DNA of 64,000 nt from Erwinia tracheiphila (GTDB lineage: Bacteria; Pseudomonadota; Gammaproteobacteria; Enterobacterales; Enterobacteriaceae), in NCBI RefSeq assembly GCF_021365465.1, contig NZ_CP089932.1, positions 4,278,001 to 4,342,000 on the forward strand. Reading direction: 5' to 3'. The notes beneath the pieces are model-generated. The model saw only the letters and a list, made by a program, of their open reading frames with translations. It was not told where the DNA came from and searched no databases. The number at the start of each line of letters is the position of its first letter. The stretch's first letter is position 1. Below, one piece after another: positions 41,785 through 48,820 of the stretch. The position numbers were made by a program, and so were the translations under genes.

Positions 41785-43200
41785 TAATGCTGGTCACTTA
41801 AGGTGACCAGCAACCTTTTTATCCGGATATTTCCTGCTCTTTACCCTCAACTCTCTCGGGTAACTTCGCTCTCTTCTACCCGGTAACACAAGCCATTTCG
41901 CCTGTTCATACAGGGTTCTCAGTTCTCCCGGCATTTTTCCCGGCGAAGCCCAGGGCAGGGTTATCAGCATCCGGATTATTTCGCTTATCGCTCCACTGAA
42001 GCTCAGCTGGTAAGGCAGGTAATCTCCTTTCAGATGGAACGCCATCTGCACCATCTGATATCGCACCAGGTTATAAGCCAGCAGTACCCCCCATAGCTCC
42101 TGTCTCACCAGCTCCGGCAGGCGACTGCGTAATGTCCACCGGCTGTCCAGCATACCCTGCTTTGCTTCCCGGTAGCCCAGTTCTGTTTCCCAGCGGTGGC
42201 GATATAGCTCGCTGATATCTTTACCCGGATAGCGATTCGGGTCTGTCAGTGACGTCAGCACCTGCCTCTCTTTACCGTCTACCCTGCGGGTCAGCAGTCT
42301 TGCCACCATTTCTTCCGGGACCCCTGGCCATTGCTTCCTGGCTCGTGGACTGGTTTTCAGGCATATCAGTTCATCTCCACGCCCCAAACGGCGAACCACC
42401 TGATACTGTACGTGTTTTTTCAACGGCAACAACCAGTGACGGTGTTCTCCTGCTGTCTGCCAGTGATGAAGCAGACCCATCGAATAAAATCCCTTATCGA
42501 ACAGGGTGATACTGTTATTCGGGGTTTTCTCCGTCAGGTGCTCAGCCAGCCGCATTTCACTGACTTTTTCACTGTCGAATGCACTGGCGGCGATCAGATG
42601 GCTGCTCAGCTCCATCAGACAAACCATTCGCACCTGAGGATAGCCGCCTTCGCCGTACTGGCTGCTGTGTTTACTGAAGACGGCTCTGTTTTCCGGCGTA
42701 TCGGCGGTACGCCAGACCACGCCGTCGACAGCAAACAGATTCAGACCGTGCCATTTTGGATGTGCAGCCTGCTGATTCCAGTGCTGCTGTGTGATATCAA
42801 AAAGCTCCCGCACTGCATTTTCACCCAGAGTCTTACGGCGCTGAATGACAGCGCTGCGTGCGGTAAAGGGAGCTCCGGTCCGGTCAGTAATATCCATCAG
42901 ATTGACGATTTCGGTCATCGGACGATCGCAAAAAATGGACATCCCAACGACAAGCCAAATCATGGATTCGAGGGAAAGTTTACGTTTACGCAAAGTAACG
43001 GTATCGGTCAGGGTGAGCGCCTGCTGAATAAGCTCGGGAGGAATAAGGTCGGCGAGACTACGGGCGCGCTCAGGAGTGGCGGCATTGATGATGCCGAGGG
43101 CCTGGGAAAGTTCCATTTAAAAAGGGTTCCATGATGAACATAGAACCCTTTTTACCGCATAAACCGGATCGGTCAACCGATCCTTAAATGATCGGCATTA
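41785..43200 (-). mobile_element. IS4-family insertion sequence, copy 1, with target duplication
   Basis: The element is 1416 bp with imperfect 18-bp terminal inverted repeats: TAATGCTGGTCACTTAAG at one end and TAATGCCGATCATTTAAG (reverse complement) at the other. It is flanked by the direct repeat ACCGGAAGGT (10 bp) at 41775-41784 and 43201-43210, in line with IS4-type duplications. A second copy lies at 58396-59811. It separates the PilL-like gene from the ssb operon and may reduce read-through into the transfer genes. Confidence 0.95.
41794..43116 (-). CDS. IS4-family transposase (copy 1)
   Basis: A 440-aa DDE transposase with the IS4-group motifs: [17 protein letters not shown] (first Asp), [15 protein letters not shown] (second Asp) and the Y-(2)-R-(3)-E-(6)-K signature in [16 protein letters not shown]. 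Similar in plan to E. coli IS4 InsG (442 aa). Intact. Confidence 0.95.
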   Translation of the reverse strand: MELSQALGIINAATPERARSLADLIPPELIQQALTLTDTVTLRKRKLSLESMIWLVVGMSIFCDRPMTEIVNLMDITDRTGAPFTARSAVIQRRKTLGENAVRELFDITQQHWNQQAAHPKWHGLNLFAVDGVVWRTADTPENRAVFSKHSSQYGEGGYPQVRMVCLMELSSHLIAASAFDSEKVSEMRLAEHLTEKTPNNSITLFDKGFYSMGLLHHWQTAGEHRHWLLPLKKHVQYQVVRRLGRGDELICLKTSPRARKQWPGVPEEMVARLLTRRVDGKERQVLTSLTDPNRYPGKDISELYRHRWETELGYREAKQGMLDSRWTLRSRLPELVRQELWGVLLAYNLVRYQMVQMAFHLKGDYLPYQLSFSGAISEIIRMLITLPWASPGKMPGELRTLYEQAKWLVLPGRRERSYPRELRVKSRKYPDKKVAGHLK

Positions 43201-43238
43201 ACCGGAAGGTCAGCGTTCTGTTTGTCAAATTACACCGG

Positions 43239-43502
43239 TCAGTGTCGTGGAATCGCACCTTTAGCACCACGAAGCAGCCCTTCGGTACTCAGGTCCTCAT
43301 CCAGTTCAGGCCAGTGGATACCATAGCCGGCACCACACAGCTCCCAGTTTTGTCGCTGCTCAGCAGTACCGGCAGCAAGACGCGGGAACCAGGCAACGGG
43401 AACAGAGATACTGCGTCCATCCATGAGATCAACCGTCAGGCGATCGTCATCAATACAGACATTCATTACGCGAATATCATTCTCACTTTGTAAAGTAAGC
43501 AT
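43239..43502 (-). CDS. DUF2442 protein
   Basis: An 87-aa protein with the DUF2442 pattern (DDDRLTVDLMDGRSISVPVAWFPRL, then ELCGAGYGIHWPELDEDL). It overlaps the DUF4160 gene by 20 bases, with GGGAGG before its ATG. The pair is a common two-gene unit on mobile elements, toxin-antitoxin-like in layout, but its function is not established. Confidence 0.85.
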   Translation of the reverse strand: MLTLQSENDIRVMNVCIDDDRLTVDLMDGRSISVPVAWFPRLAAGTAEQRQNWELCGAGYGIHWPELDEDLSTEGLLRGAKGAIPRH

Positions 43503-43719
43503 CCCAGGCCTCCCGGAGTGTTATCTGATATTCTTTAACCAGACGTTGTAATTCACGAAGCTCGTGTGAAGCAAATCCCACACTACGCGCGACGCTGATA
43601 TCATGTAACCATATTTTAGCGGTTGCATTGCCTTTATCAATATGGACATGCGCCGGTTCATTAGGTTCATGACTGTAAAAGTAGAATCGATAAGCGCCGA
43701 TCCTTAATACTGTAGGCAC
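43483..43719 (-). CDS. DUF4160 protein
   Basis: A 78-aa protein with the DUF4160 signature (RFYFYSHEPNEPAHVHIDKG, then AKIWL). The start is GTG with AGGGGGA upstream, 13 bases after the ssb stop. Probably co-transcribed with ssb and DUF2442. Could be the toxin-like half of a pair; this is inferred only from layout. Confidence 0.85.
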   Translation of the reverse strand: MPTVLRIGAYRFYFYSHEPNEPAHVHIDKGNATAKIWLHDISVARSVGFASHELRELQRLVKEYQITLREAWDAYFTK

Positions 43720-43732
43720 AATATTCCCCCTG

Positions 43733-44293
43733 TCATATTGCGTGTATGGTCACGCGATTAACGCCATAACCACACCCGATAAAGGGGATGTCGTCGTCAA
43801 AATCCATCGGCATGCCGGCAGCAGAGCTTCCGGTTGACGATGGCCCAACCTGAGACGGCTGACCACCTGATACAGGCTGCTGAGGTTGCCCCCATCCCTG
43901 CTGTTGAGAGCCCTGGTATTGAGAGGAGGAGCTGCCCGAGTGCTGACGACTCCCCAGCATCTGCATGCTACCGTTCACGTTGACCACCACTTCGGTAGAA
44001 TAACGATCCTGGCCATGCTGATCCTGCCATTTACGGGTACGTAACTGGCCTTCAATATACACCTGTGAGCCTTTACGCAGATATTCACTGGCCACTTCCG
44101 CCAGTTTGCCGAACAGCACAACACGGTGCCATTCGGTCTGCTCTTTCATTTCGCCGGTTTGCTTATCGCGCCAGCTCTCTGAAGTCGCGATCGACAGCGT
44201 GGTCACTGCGTTACTGTTGGGCATATAGCGCACTTCAGGATCCTGGCCTAAATTTCCAACCAGAATGACTTTGTTAATTCCACGTGAAGCCAT
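43733..44293 (-). CDS. ssb: Single-stranded DNA-binding protein
   Basis: A 186-aa protein with an OB-fold domain (residues 1-110: [19 protein letters not shown], then [22 protein letters not shown]), a Gln/Ser/Gly-rich linker and the acidic tip MDFDDDIPF. Unlike host SSB, 15 residues follow the tip ([15 protein letters not shown]). I recall similar tails in some ICE and phage SSBs, so it need not be a mutation, but the tip is not terminal. Probably coats transferred ssDNA. It lies downstream of repeat C and leaders L7 and L8. Confidence 0.9.
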   Translation of the reverse strand: MASRGINKVILVGNLGQDPEVRYMPNSNAVTTLSIATSESWRDKQTGEMKEQTEWHRVVLFGKLAEVASEYLRKGSQVYIEGQLRTRKWQDQHGQDRYSTEVVVNVNGSMQMLGSRQHSGSSSSQYQGSQQQGWGQPQQPVSGGQPSQVGPSSTGSSAAGMPMDFDDDIPFIGCGYGVNRVTIHAI

Positions 44294-44305
44294 GATGCTT
44301 TCTCC

Positions 44306-44509
44306 TTATGCCCACTCACGTTGAGTCCAGGCACCAGTGGTGAATGCCTGAAGCGCTTTTTTATGGGTACTAAAGTATTCTTCAGACTCACGGGAAACAG
44401 GTCCCTCATGATTTGCCGTACCAATATAATAACCGCGACCGCTTTTGAGCACCTGCAAAGGTAAAGTAAAACCGGACTCTGCTGCCAGAATTCCTGTTGA
44501 ATTATTCAT
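44306..44509 (-). CDS. Hypothetical protein, 67 aa
   Basis: Small protein of the ssb operon with the stretch LQVLKSGRGYYIGTANHEGPVSRESEEYF; it looks like a compact beta-rich fold. It has its own leader (L7) and AAGGA before the ATG, and ends 12 bases before ssb. Similar small genes beside ssb occur in enterobacterial ICEs; function unknown. Confidence 0.65.
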   Translation of the reverse strand: MNNSTGILAAESGFTLPLQVLKSGRGYYIGTANHEGPVSRESEEYFSTHKKALQAFTTGAWTQREWA

Positions 44510-44526
44510 GATGTGTTTCCTTAATA

Positions 44527-44570
44527 AAGAAAACAGACCTCCCTGAAGGAAGGTCCGTTATTCAGGGAGG
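44527..44570 (-). promoter_or_regulatory. Leader with alternative hairpins before the 67-aa gene (L7)
   Basis: On the minus strand CCTCCCTGAA/TTCAGGGAGG (44538-44570, perfect 10 bp) competes with CGGACCTTCC/GGGAGGTCTG followed by TTTTCTTT. The shared segment is GGGAGG. The terminator-like stem ends about 10 bases before AAGGA. Confidence 0.75.
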
Positions 44571-44586
44571 TGAGGGTAAAAATAAC

Positions 44587-45051
44587 TCAGAAAGAATTTT
44601 CAGCGTATTCGTGCTGAGCAGTACCGTTCTGAGGCGGCATGGAGTCCGGTTTTTCAGTCTTATAAACCATATCCTGGCCTATTTTTATCCAGTCCACTTT
44701 TATTAAGCGGGCTTTCAGGCTGACACGCTGCTCGCCGGCATGATCGCCTTTGTTAAGCGTAAAGATATCCGTGGACGGATTACTTAAGGTGAAGCCGATA
44801 AGGACTTTTTTATCCTCATCAACGGCTTTCTGACAGCGACCAATCAGGCTGGTCGCTTCTTTGCCGGCAACGGAAACATCAAAGCGAACATATACCGGGT
44901 TATCCGTCGGACCACTCAGTGCGTTAATCACGCAACTGAGAAAAGAGCCGTTCTGAAGATTGACCTGGCGAATATTGCTGAGATACCCCAGACCTTTAAT
45001 GGTCAGGTTGAAATATTCCGTTTTGCCGGAAGCAGGATTATTTACAGACAT
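44587..45051 (-). CDS. DUF3577 / STY4534-type ICE replication protein
   Basis: A 154-aa protein whose pattern (YFNLTIKGLGYLSNIRQV, then FLSCVINALSGPTDNPVYVRFDV) fits the DUF3577 / STY4534 family found in SPI-7-like ICEs next to ssb and topB. The family is linked to ICE replication by context only. First gene after repeat C and leader L8. Confidence 0.8.
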   Translation of the reverse strand: MSVNNPASGKTEYFNLTIKGLGYLSNIRQVNLQNGSFLSCVINALSGPTDNPVYVRFDVSVAGKEATSLIGRCQKAVDEDKKVLIGFTLSNPSTDIFTLNKGDHAGEQRVSLKARLIKVDWIKIGQDMVYKTEKPDSMPPQNGTAQHEYAENSF

Positions 45052-45087
45052 GATGTTTTCTCCATGGAGGTAAAAATAAGATACGAC

Positions 45088-45126
45088 GGAGAAAACATCT
45101 GCCCGGACGGGAGTGTTTTTCCCGTC
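45088..45126 (-). promoter_or_regulatory. Leader with alternative hairpins before DUF3577 (L8)
   Basis: On the minus strand GACGGGA/TCCCGTC (45106-45126) competes with GGGAAAAACA/TGTTTTCTCC (one mismatch). An upstream stem AGTCGGAATT/AATTCTGACT stands just before. The second stem lacks a direct T tract. GGAGAAAACAT recurs at the Shine-Dalgarno (45051-45065), so the same strand could also pair there. Confidence 0.6.
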
Positions 45127-45170
45127 GGGGAGTCAGAATTAGCTAAATTCCGACTGTCTGGTGAGTCATT

Positions 45171-45347
45171 AAGAAACCTTCATCGCCGCGTCATAGTGCG
45201 CTTGTGACTTGCGATATCTGCTTTCAAAGGTGTGCAGATGTACCACATTCAATATGCTCTCCCTTTCAGGCTGCGGGAGAATTCTTTTGCAGCCACCCGA
45301 AGGCGTTTCTCACAGACCGCTGAAACATTGGTGGTCGTAAACACGAC
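45171..45347 (-). repeat. Structured leader repeat, copy C
   Basis: Third copy of the hairpin-rich element, very close to copy A in sequence. Stems ATCTGC/GCAGAT and CTCCC/GGGAG are kept. The third stem is weaker here (GCAGCC with GACCGC). It ends with ACATTGGTGGTC and the short hairpin GTCGT/ACGAC. It lies between a promoter-like sequence and leader L8 at the head of the DUF3577-ssb operon. Confidence 0.8.
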
Positions 45348-45361
45348 AATTAAGCACGACC

Positions 45362-45390
45362 ATCATTAAACTGCCCGGCGAGAATGTCAA
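45362..45390 (-). promoter_or_regulatory. Promoter-like sequence of the DUF3577-ssb operon
   Basis: On the minus strand TTGACA (45390-45385), then TAATGA or AATGAT after 16-17 bases. Its distance from the repeat matches that at copy A. It may drive the operon that continues toward the transfer genes. Confidence 0.55.
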
Positions 45391-45426
45391 CCTGAAACCA
45401 GAGGAGGTGCTGCTGCGAGTTGCAGA

Positions 45427-45454
45427 ATAAAAAAAGGCGCCGTTGCCGACGCCC
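45427..45454 (-). terminator. Rho-independent terminator downstream of topB
   Basis: On the minus strand GGCGTC/GGCGCC (one G-T pair) around GGCAAC, followed by seven T. It isolates the topB transcript from the copy C promoter. Confidence 0.85.
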
Positions 45455-45700
45455 TTATGGCCAGTACCAGAACCTGCGGTGTCTCATCATTCTCCGGGGA
45501 TTAAGGACATTATCCCGACGCGGTTTTCACGGAGTGCATGCGTCTTGCAGGCCAGTCGGAACGTACAATTCACTGCCTGCCGGGCCAGGCTATCATCAGA
45601 CCCCGTTAAAGTCCGTAACAGCCCCGTAGCCTGCGGGGTACCTTTGCATCAAAGCGGGTTTACAATAGCAGAACTTACTGCCCTGGTGTACCCAAAACCA
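45455..45700. other. Non-coding stretch after topB
   Basis: No gene seen. It contains a short CCCCG/CGGGG hairpin near 45623-45640 and otherwise no pattern. It is probably the 3' untranslated part of the topB transcript. Confidence 0.4.
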
Positions 45701-47731
45701 TTATTGCGGTGCAGAGAATTCCGCTTTCGTCTTTGCTGCCGTTTTTTTGCCCCGAATAGTTTTCCGCCCCTTTCCGCCGCTTTTCCCAGCAACAATACCG
45801 TTACATTCTGGATAACGAATACATCCCCAGAAGTCTCCGTTTTTTCCCTTACGCTTGCGGGTCAGGCCCTTACAGAGCGGGCAGGGAGGCGTCACAGGCG
45901 CGGTAATTTTCACTGTATCAGATCGCCCTTTGTCAACCAGATGACGGGTCCACTGCAGCTGTTTTTGCATAAAGGTGTCCAGCGACATTTTTCCCTGAGC
46001 AATATCGTCAAGCGCCTGTTCCCACAGCGCGGTCATACCGGGGCTGGTCAGCGTTTCAGGCAACGCCGCTATCAGTTCCCTGGCCAGCAACGTGGCGTGG
46101 ATATGTTTGCCTTTTTTCTCCAGGTAATGACGGGAGAAAAGTGTCTCCAGTACCCCGGCCCGGGTCGCTTCGGTTCCCAGTCCCGCATTATCACGCAGCA
46201 CTTTTTTCAGCTTCGGATCGCTGACGAAACTGGCAGCATTTTTCATCGCGGCAATCAGCGTGCCCTCGGTAAAGGGTTTTGGTGGGCTGGTGACCTTATC
46301 CCCGACACTGGCGCCATTTACGATACAACTGTCACCTTTGTTCAGAGCTGGCAACGCCATATCATCATCCTCAGGCGGATCTTCCTGAATATCTTTCTGA
46401 AACAAACACGTCCAGCCCGTTATAACATTGACTTTCCCCCTGGCCAGGAACAGCTGGCCGCCGATATTAAAAGAAGCATCGGTCACATCAGACTCCTGCA
46501 GCGGCAGGAACTGGGCAAAATAATGCTGTCGAATAAGCTGATAAACCTTCAGCTCATCCGCACTGAGGCGCGAGAGGTCAAATGCCTGACGTGTAGGAAT
46601 AATGGCATGGTGTGCCGTGATTTTTTTATCATTCCAGACCCGGGAGACAAACCCGCGGTCCAGTTGAGCCAGCACCGGTGCCACTGACGGATCGGATTTG
46701 GCAACAGAGCCCATTACTTCCAGTATTTCCTTCTGCATTGATGTCGGAAGATAACCACAGTCGGTCCGCGGATAGGTCGTCGCTTTGTGCGTCTCATATA
46801 ATGACTGGGCGACAGCCAGCGTCTCTTTGGCCCCCATCCCGAATTTACGGGAGCAAACCAGCTGCAGCGTTCCAAGATCGAAGCAAAGCGGAGCCGGTGT
46901 TTTATCACGCTTTTGACTCACTTCCAGTACTGTTGCACCTTTCTGCTGCTGGCAGAGTTGTCCGACAGCGTTCGCCGCCTGCTTATTCACGCAGCGCTTT
47001 TCGTCATCGCAGTACTGCGCCGCCGCCTGCCAGGTCGCCCTGAAGCGCACGCCATCTTTCTCAAGCAGAGCCTGCACCTGCCACCAGGGGACCGGGACAA
47101 AATCAGCGATTTCCTTATCACGGTTAACCACTATCGCCAGCGTCGGCGTCTGAACCCGACCAACGGACAACACGTCGGAAACACCGGATTCACGAGCTAT
47201 CAAAGTATACAAACGGGTCAGATTCATGCCGATGAGCCAGTCCGCCCTGCTACGCCCCAGCCCTGCATCATACAGTTTTGCCGTTTTTTCCCCGGAGAGA
47301 ATACCGGCCAGAGCCTCACGGACGCTGGCTTCGTCCAGCGCGGATAACCACAGCCGACGTACCGCGCCACGATATCCGCAATACGCCAGCAGCTCACGGG
47401 CGATAACCTCACCTTCCCGGTCAGCATCGGTGGCAATGATCACCTCTCCGGCCTGCTTCAGCAGCTTACTGATAACCGTGAACTGATCCCGGGTCTGGGG
47501 TTTGACCACCATTTTCCAGCTATCGGGTAAAACCGGAAGCACATCGGCCCGCCAGGGTTTACCAAACTGCTCGCCATAAGCATCCGGGCTGGCCTGCTCC
47601 AGCAGATGGCCGATGGCCCAGGTGACGGTGATATTGCCACCGCTGATAAATCCCTGTCCCCGTTTGCTGATGCCGAGAACCCGCGCAATATCTTTCGCCT
47701 GAGACGGTTTCTCACACAGATAAAGCTGCAT
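45701..47731 (-). CDS. topB: DNA topoisomerase III
   Basis: A 676-aa type IA topoisomerase. Toprim start LYLCEKPSQAKDIARVLG, DADREGEVIARELL near 100-115, active-site Tyr in ATTYPRTDCGYLP near 315, and a C-terminal zinc finger (CPLCKG, then WGCIRYPECNG). It resolves single-strand passages in replication and transfer intermediates; a topB gene is a constant part of SPI-7/PAPI-1 ICEs. Start with GGGAGG upstream, 15 bases after the PFL_4669 gene stop. Confidence 0.95.
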   Translation of the reverse strand: MQLYLCEKPSQAKDIARVLGISKRGQGFISGGNITVTWAIGHLLEQASPDAYGEQFGKPWRADVLPVLPDSWKMVVKPQTRDQFTVISKLLKQAGEVIIATDADREGEVIARELLAYCGYRGAVRRLWLSALDEASVREALAGILSGEKTAKLYDAGLGRSRADWLIGMNLTRLYTLIARESGVSDVLSVGRVQTPTLAIVVNRDKEIADFVPVPWWQVQALLEKDGVRFRATWQAAAQYCDDEKRCVNKQAANAVGQLCQQQKGATVLEVSQKRDKTPAPLCFDLGTLQLVCSRKFGMGAKETLAVAQSLYETHKATTYPRTDCGYLPTSMQKEILEVMGSVAKSDPSVAPVLAQLDRGFVSRVWNDKKITAHHAIIPTRQAFDLSRLSADELKVYQLIRQHYFAQFLPLQESDVTDASFNIGGQLFLARGKVNVITGWTCLFQKDIQEDPPEDDDMALPALNKGDSCIVNGASVGDKVTSPPKPFTEGTLIAAMKNAASFVSDPKLKKVLRDNAGLGTEATRAGVLETLFSRHYLEKKGKHIHATLLARELIAALPETLTSPGMTALWEQALDDIAQGKMSLDTFMQKQLQWTRHLVDKGRSDTVKITAPVTPPCPLCKGLTRKRKGKNGDFWGCIRYPECNGIVAGKSGGKGRKTIRGKKTAAKTKAEFSAPQ

Positions 47732-47746
47732 GTCTCACCTCCCCTC

Positions 47747-48502
47747 TCAGCTCTTTTCGCTCTGGCGAACAAAGTGTTCCCGCAGAGGCGATGAAAAAGA
47801 AGATCGCTTTTTACCGGAGAAAATATCGGGATCGGGTTCACCCAGCCGCGCCAGGGCCTCTTTCCCACGGCCGGTCAGATTAATAATATCGCTTCGGTTA
47901 ACCGCCACGGTGTAATAAGGCTGAATCGCCCCATAAACCTGTCTGACAGCATGTCCGCCTCTGTTGAGATACTGATCGCGCTGAGCGCGTGAAATCAGCC
48001 CATAATGGAAAGCCTGAAACGCTTTCATTGCCAGCTGGTCATAACCGACCAGCAGCCATACGCACCGATACCCCAGGGGGGAACGACTGTAAACGCTGAT
48101 ATTCAGAGGATGCGCAGACGCAATATCAGAAAGCGTTATCCCTTTGGGAACCGCTGTCAGGATCACATCCAGCTCATTCACTATCGTACTGATCTTACTG
48201 GACGCCATGTGAAGCGTGGTTTCCAGTTTCACCAGCACCATATCAGCATAAGGGTTATCTGCTGCTGAATCCCGGGAAGCCACCCCGGCACGCTGAATGG
48301 CCTTCGGCATACTGATGATTTCAGGCCGCTTTTTCTCATGGGGACTACGGGAATTACTGTCACTTTGCTTACGCCCTTCCCATAATCTGATGGCATAGTG
48401 AGTATGAAGTTCCACCGAAAGCGCGGACTGTAGTGCGCCTGCCCGCAGTGAAGATGCTTCATTACCGACCTTCGCATCCGCGTTCTTTTTACCTTTTTCC
48501 AT
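47747..48502 (-). CDS. ICE protein, PFL_4669 family (TIGR03761)
   Basis: A 251-aa protein matching the TIGR03761 family by context and pattern (ALSVELHTHYAIRLWEGRK, then LGYRCVWLLVGYDQLAMKAFQAFHYGLIS). A conserved gene upstream of topB in SPI-7-like ICEs; function unknown. ATG preceded by AAGGGG. The 36-bp tandem repeat lies just upstream. Confidence 0.8.
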   Translation of the reverse strand: MEKGKKNADAKVGNEASSLRAGALQSALSVELHTHYAIRLWEGRKQSDSNSRSPHEKKRPEIISMPKAIQRAGVASRDSAADNPYADMVLVKLETTLHMASSKISTIVNELDVILTAVPKGITLSDIASAHPLNISVYSRSPLGYRCVWLLVGYDQLAMKAFQAFHYGLISRAQRDQYLNRGGHAVRQVYGAIQPYYTVAVNRSDIINLTGRGKEALARLGEPDPDIFSGKKRSSFSSPLREHFVRQSEKS

Positions 48503-48630
48503 ATATAGCCCCTTGCTGTTGCGATATCTCAGTCAGGATTGAGATAGTCCTCAGCAAGAGGAGACTCGACAATCGAAAACCAGATCGCCGGGTGATGAAA
48601 TTTTGATTTATCTGCTGTACGGGTAGCACA

Positions 48631-48820
48631 GTACATTTTTCAACCGCAGCTACCCGGGGTAGCGCCATACACTTTTTAGCCACTGCTGCCCGGGGCAGCA
48701 CCGTACACTTTTTAACCACTGCTGCCCGGGGCAGCACCGCACATTTTTTAACCATTGCTGCCCGGGGCAGCACCGTACATTTTTCAGCCACTGCTGCCCG
48801 GGACAGCACCGCACATTTTC
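48631..48820. repeat. 36-bp tandem repeat, about 5.3 units, each with a GC-rich palindrome
   Basis: Units start at 48631, 48667, 48703, 48739, 48775 and 48811, with exact 36-base spacing. Each holds GTACACTTTTTAACCACT (variable) and GCTGCCCGGGGCAGC or a variant, a palindrome of about 15 bp. A minus-strand frame reads through them as a 12-residue repeat (VLPRAAVVKKCT), but since 36 is a multiple of 3 this is not evidence of coding. The palindromes could bind a replication or partition protein. The first units overlap the 3' end of the STY4528-like gene. Confidence 0.85.

Noticed and set aside
42331..43134. A plus-strand frame of 267 aa in the IS4-family element (and its copy at 58942-59745)
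   Set aside because: It is antisense to an intact transposase with catalytic motifs.
43733..43777. Stop-codon loss in ssb
   Set aside because: Tails after DDDIPF occur, as far as I recall, in other ICE and phage SSBs, so I do not call it a mutation.
48489..48809. A 106-aa minus-strand frame with 12-residue repeats
   Set aside because: It is a translation of the 36-bp DNA repeat, starts at GTG inside it and has no ribosome-binding site; I treat the DNA repeat as the feature.
48631..48820. CRISPR array
   Set aside because: The units are contiguous with no unique spacers, and no cas gene is near.
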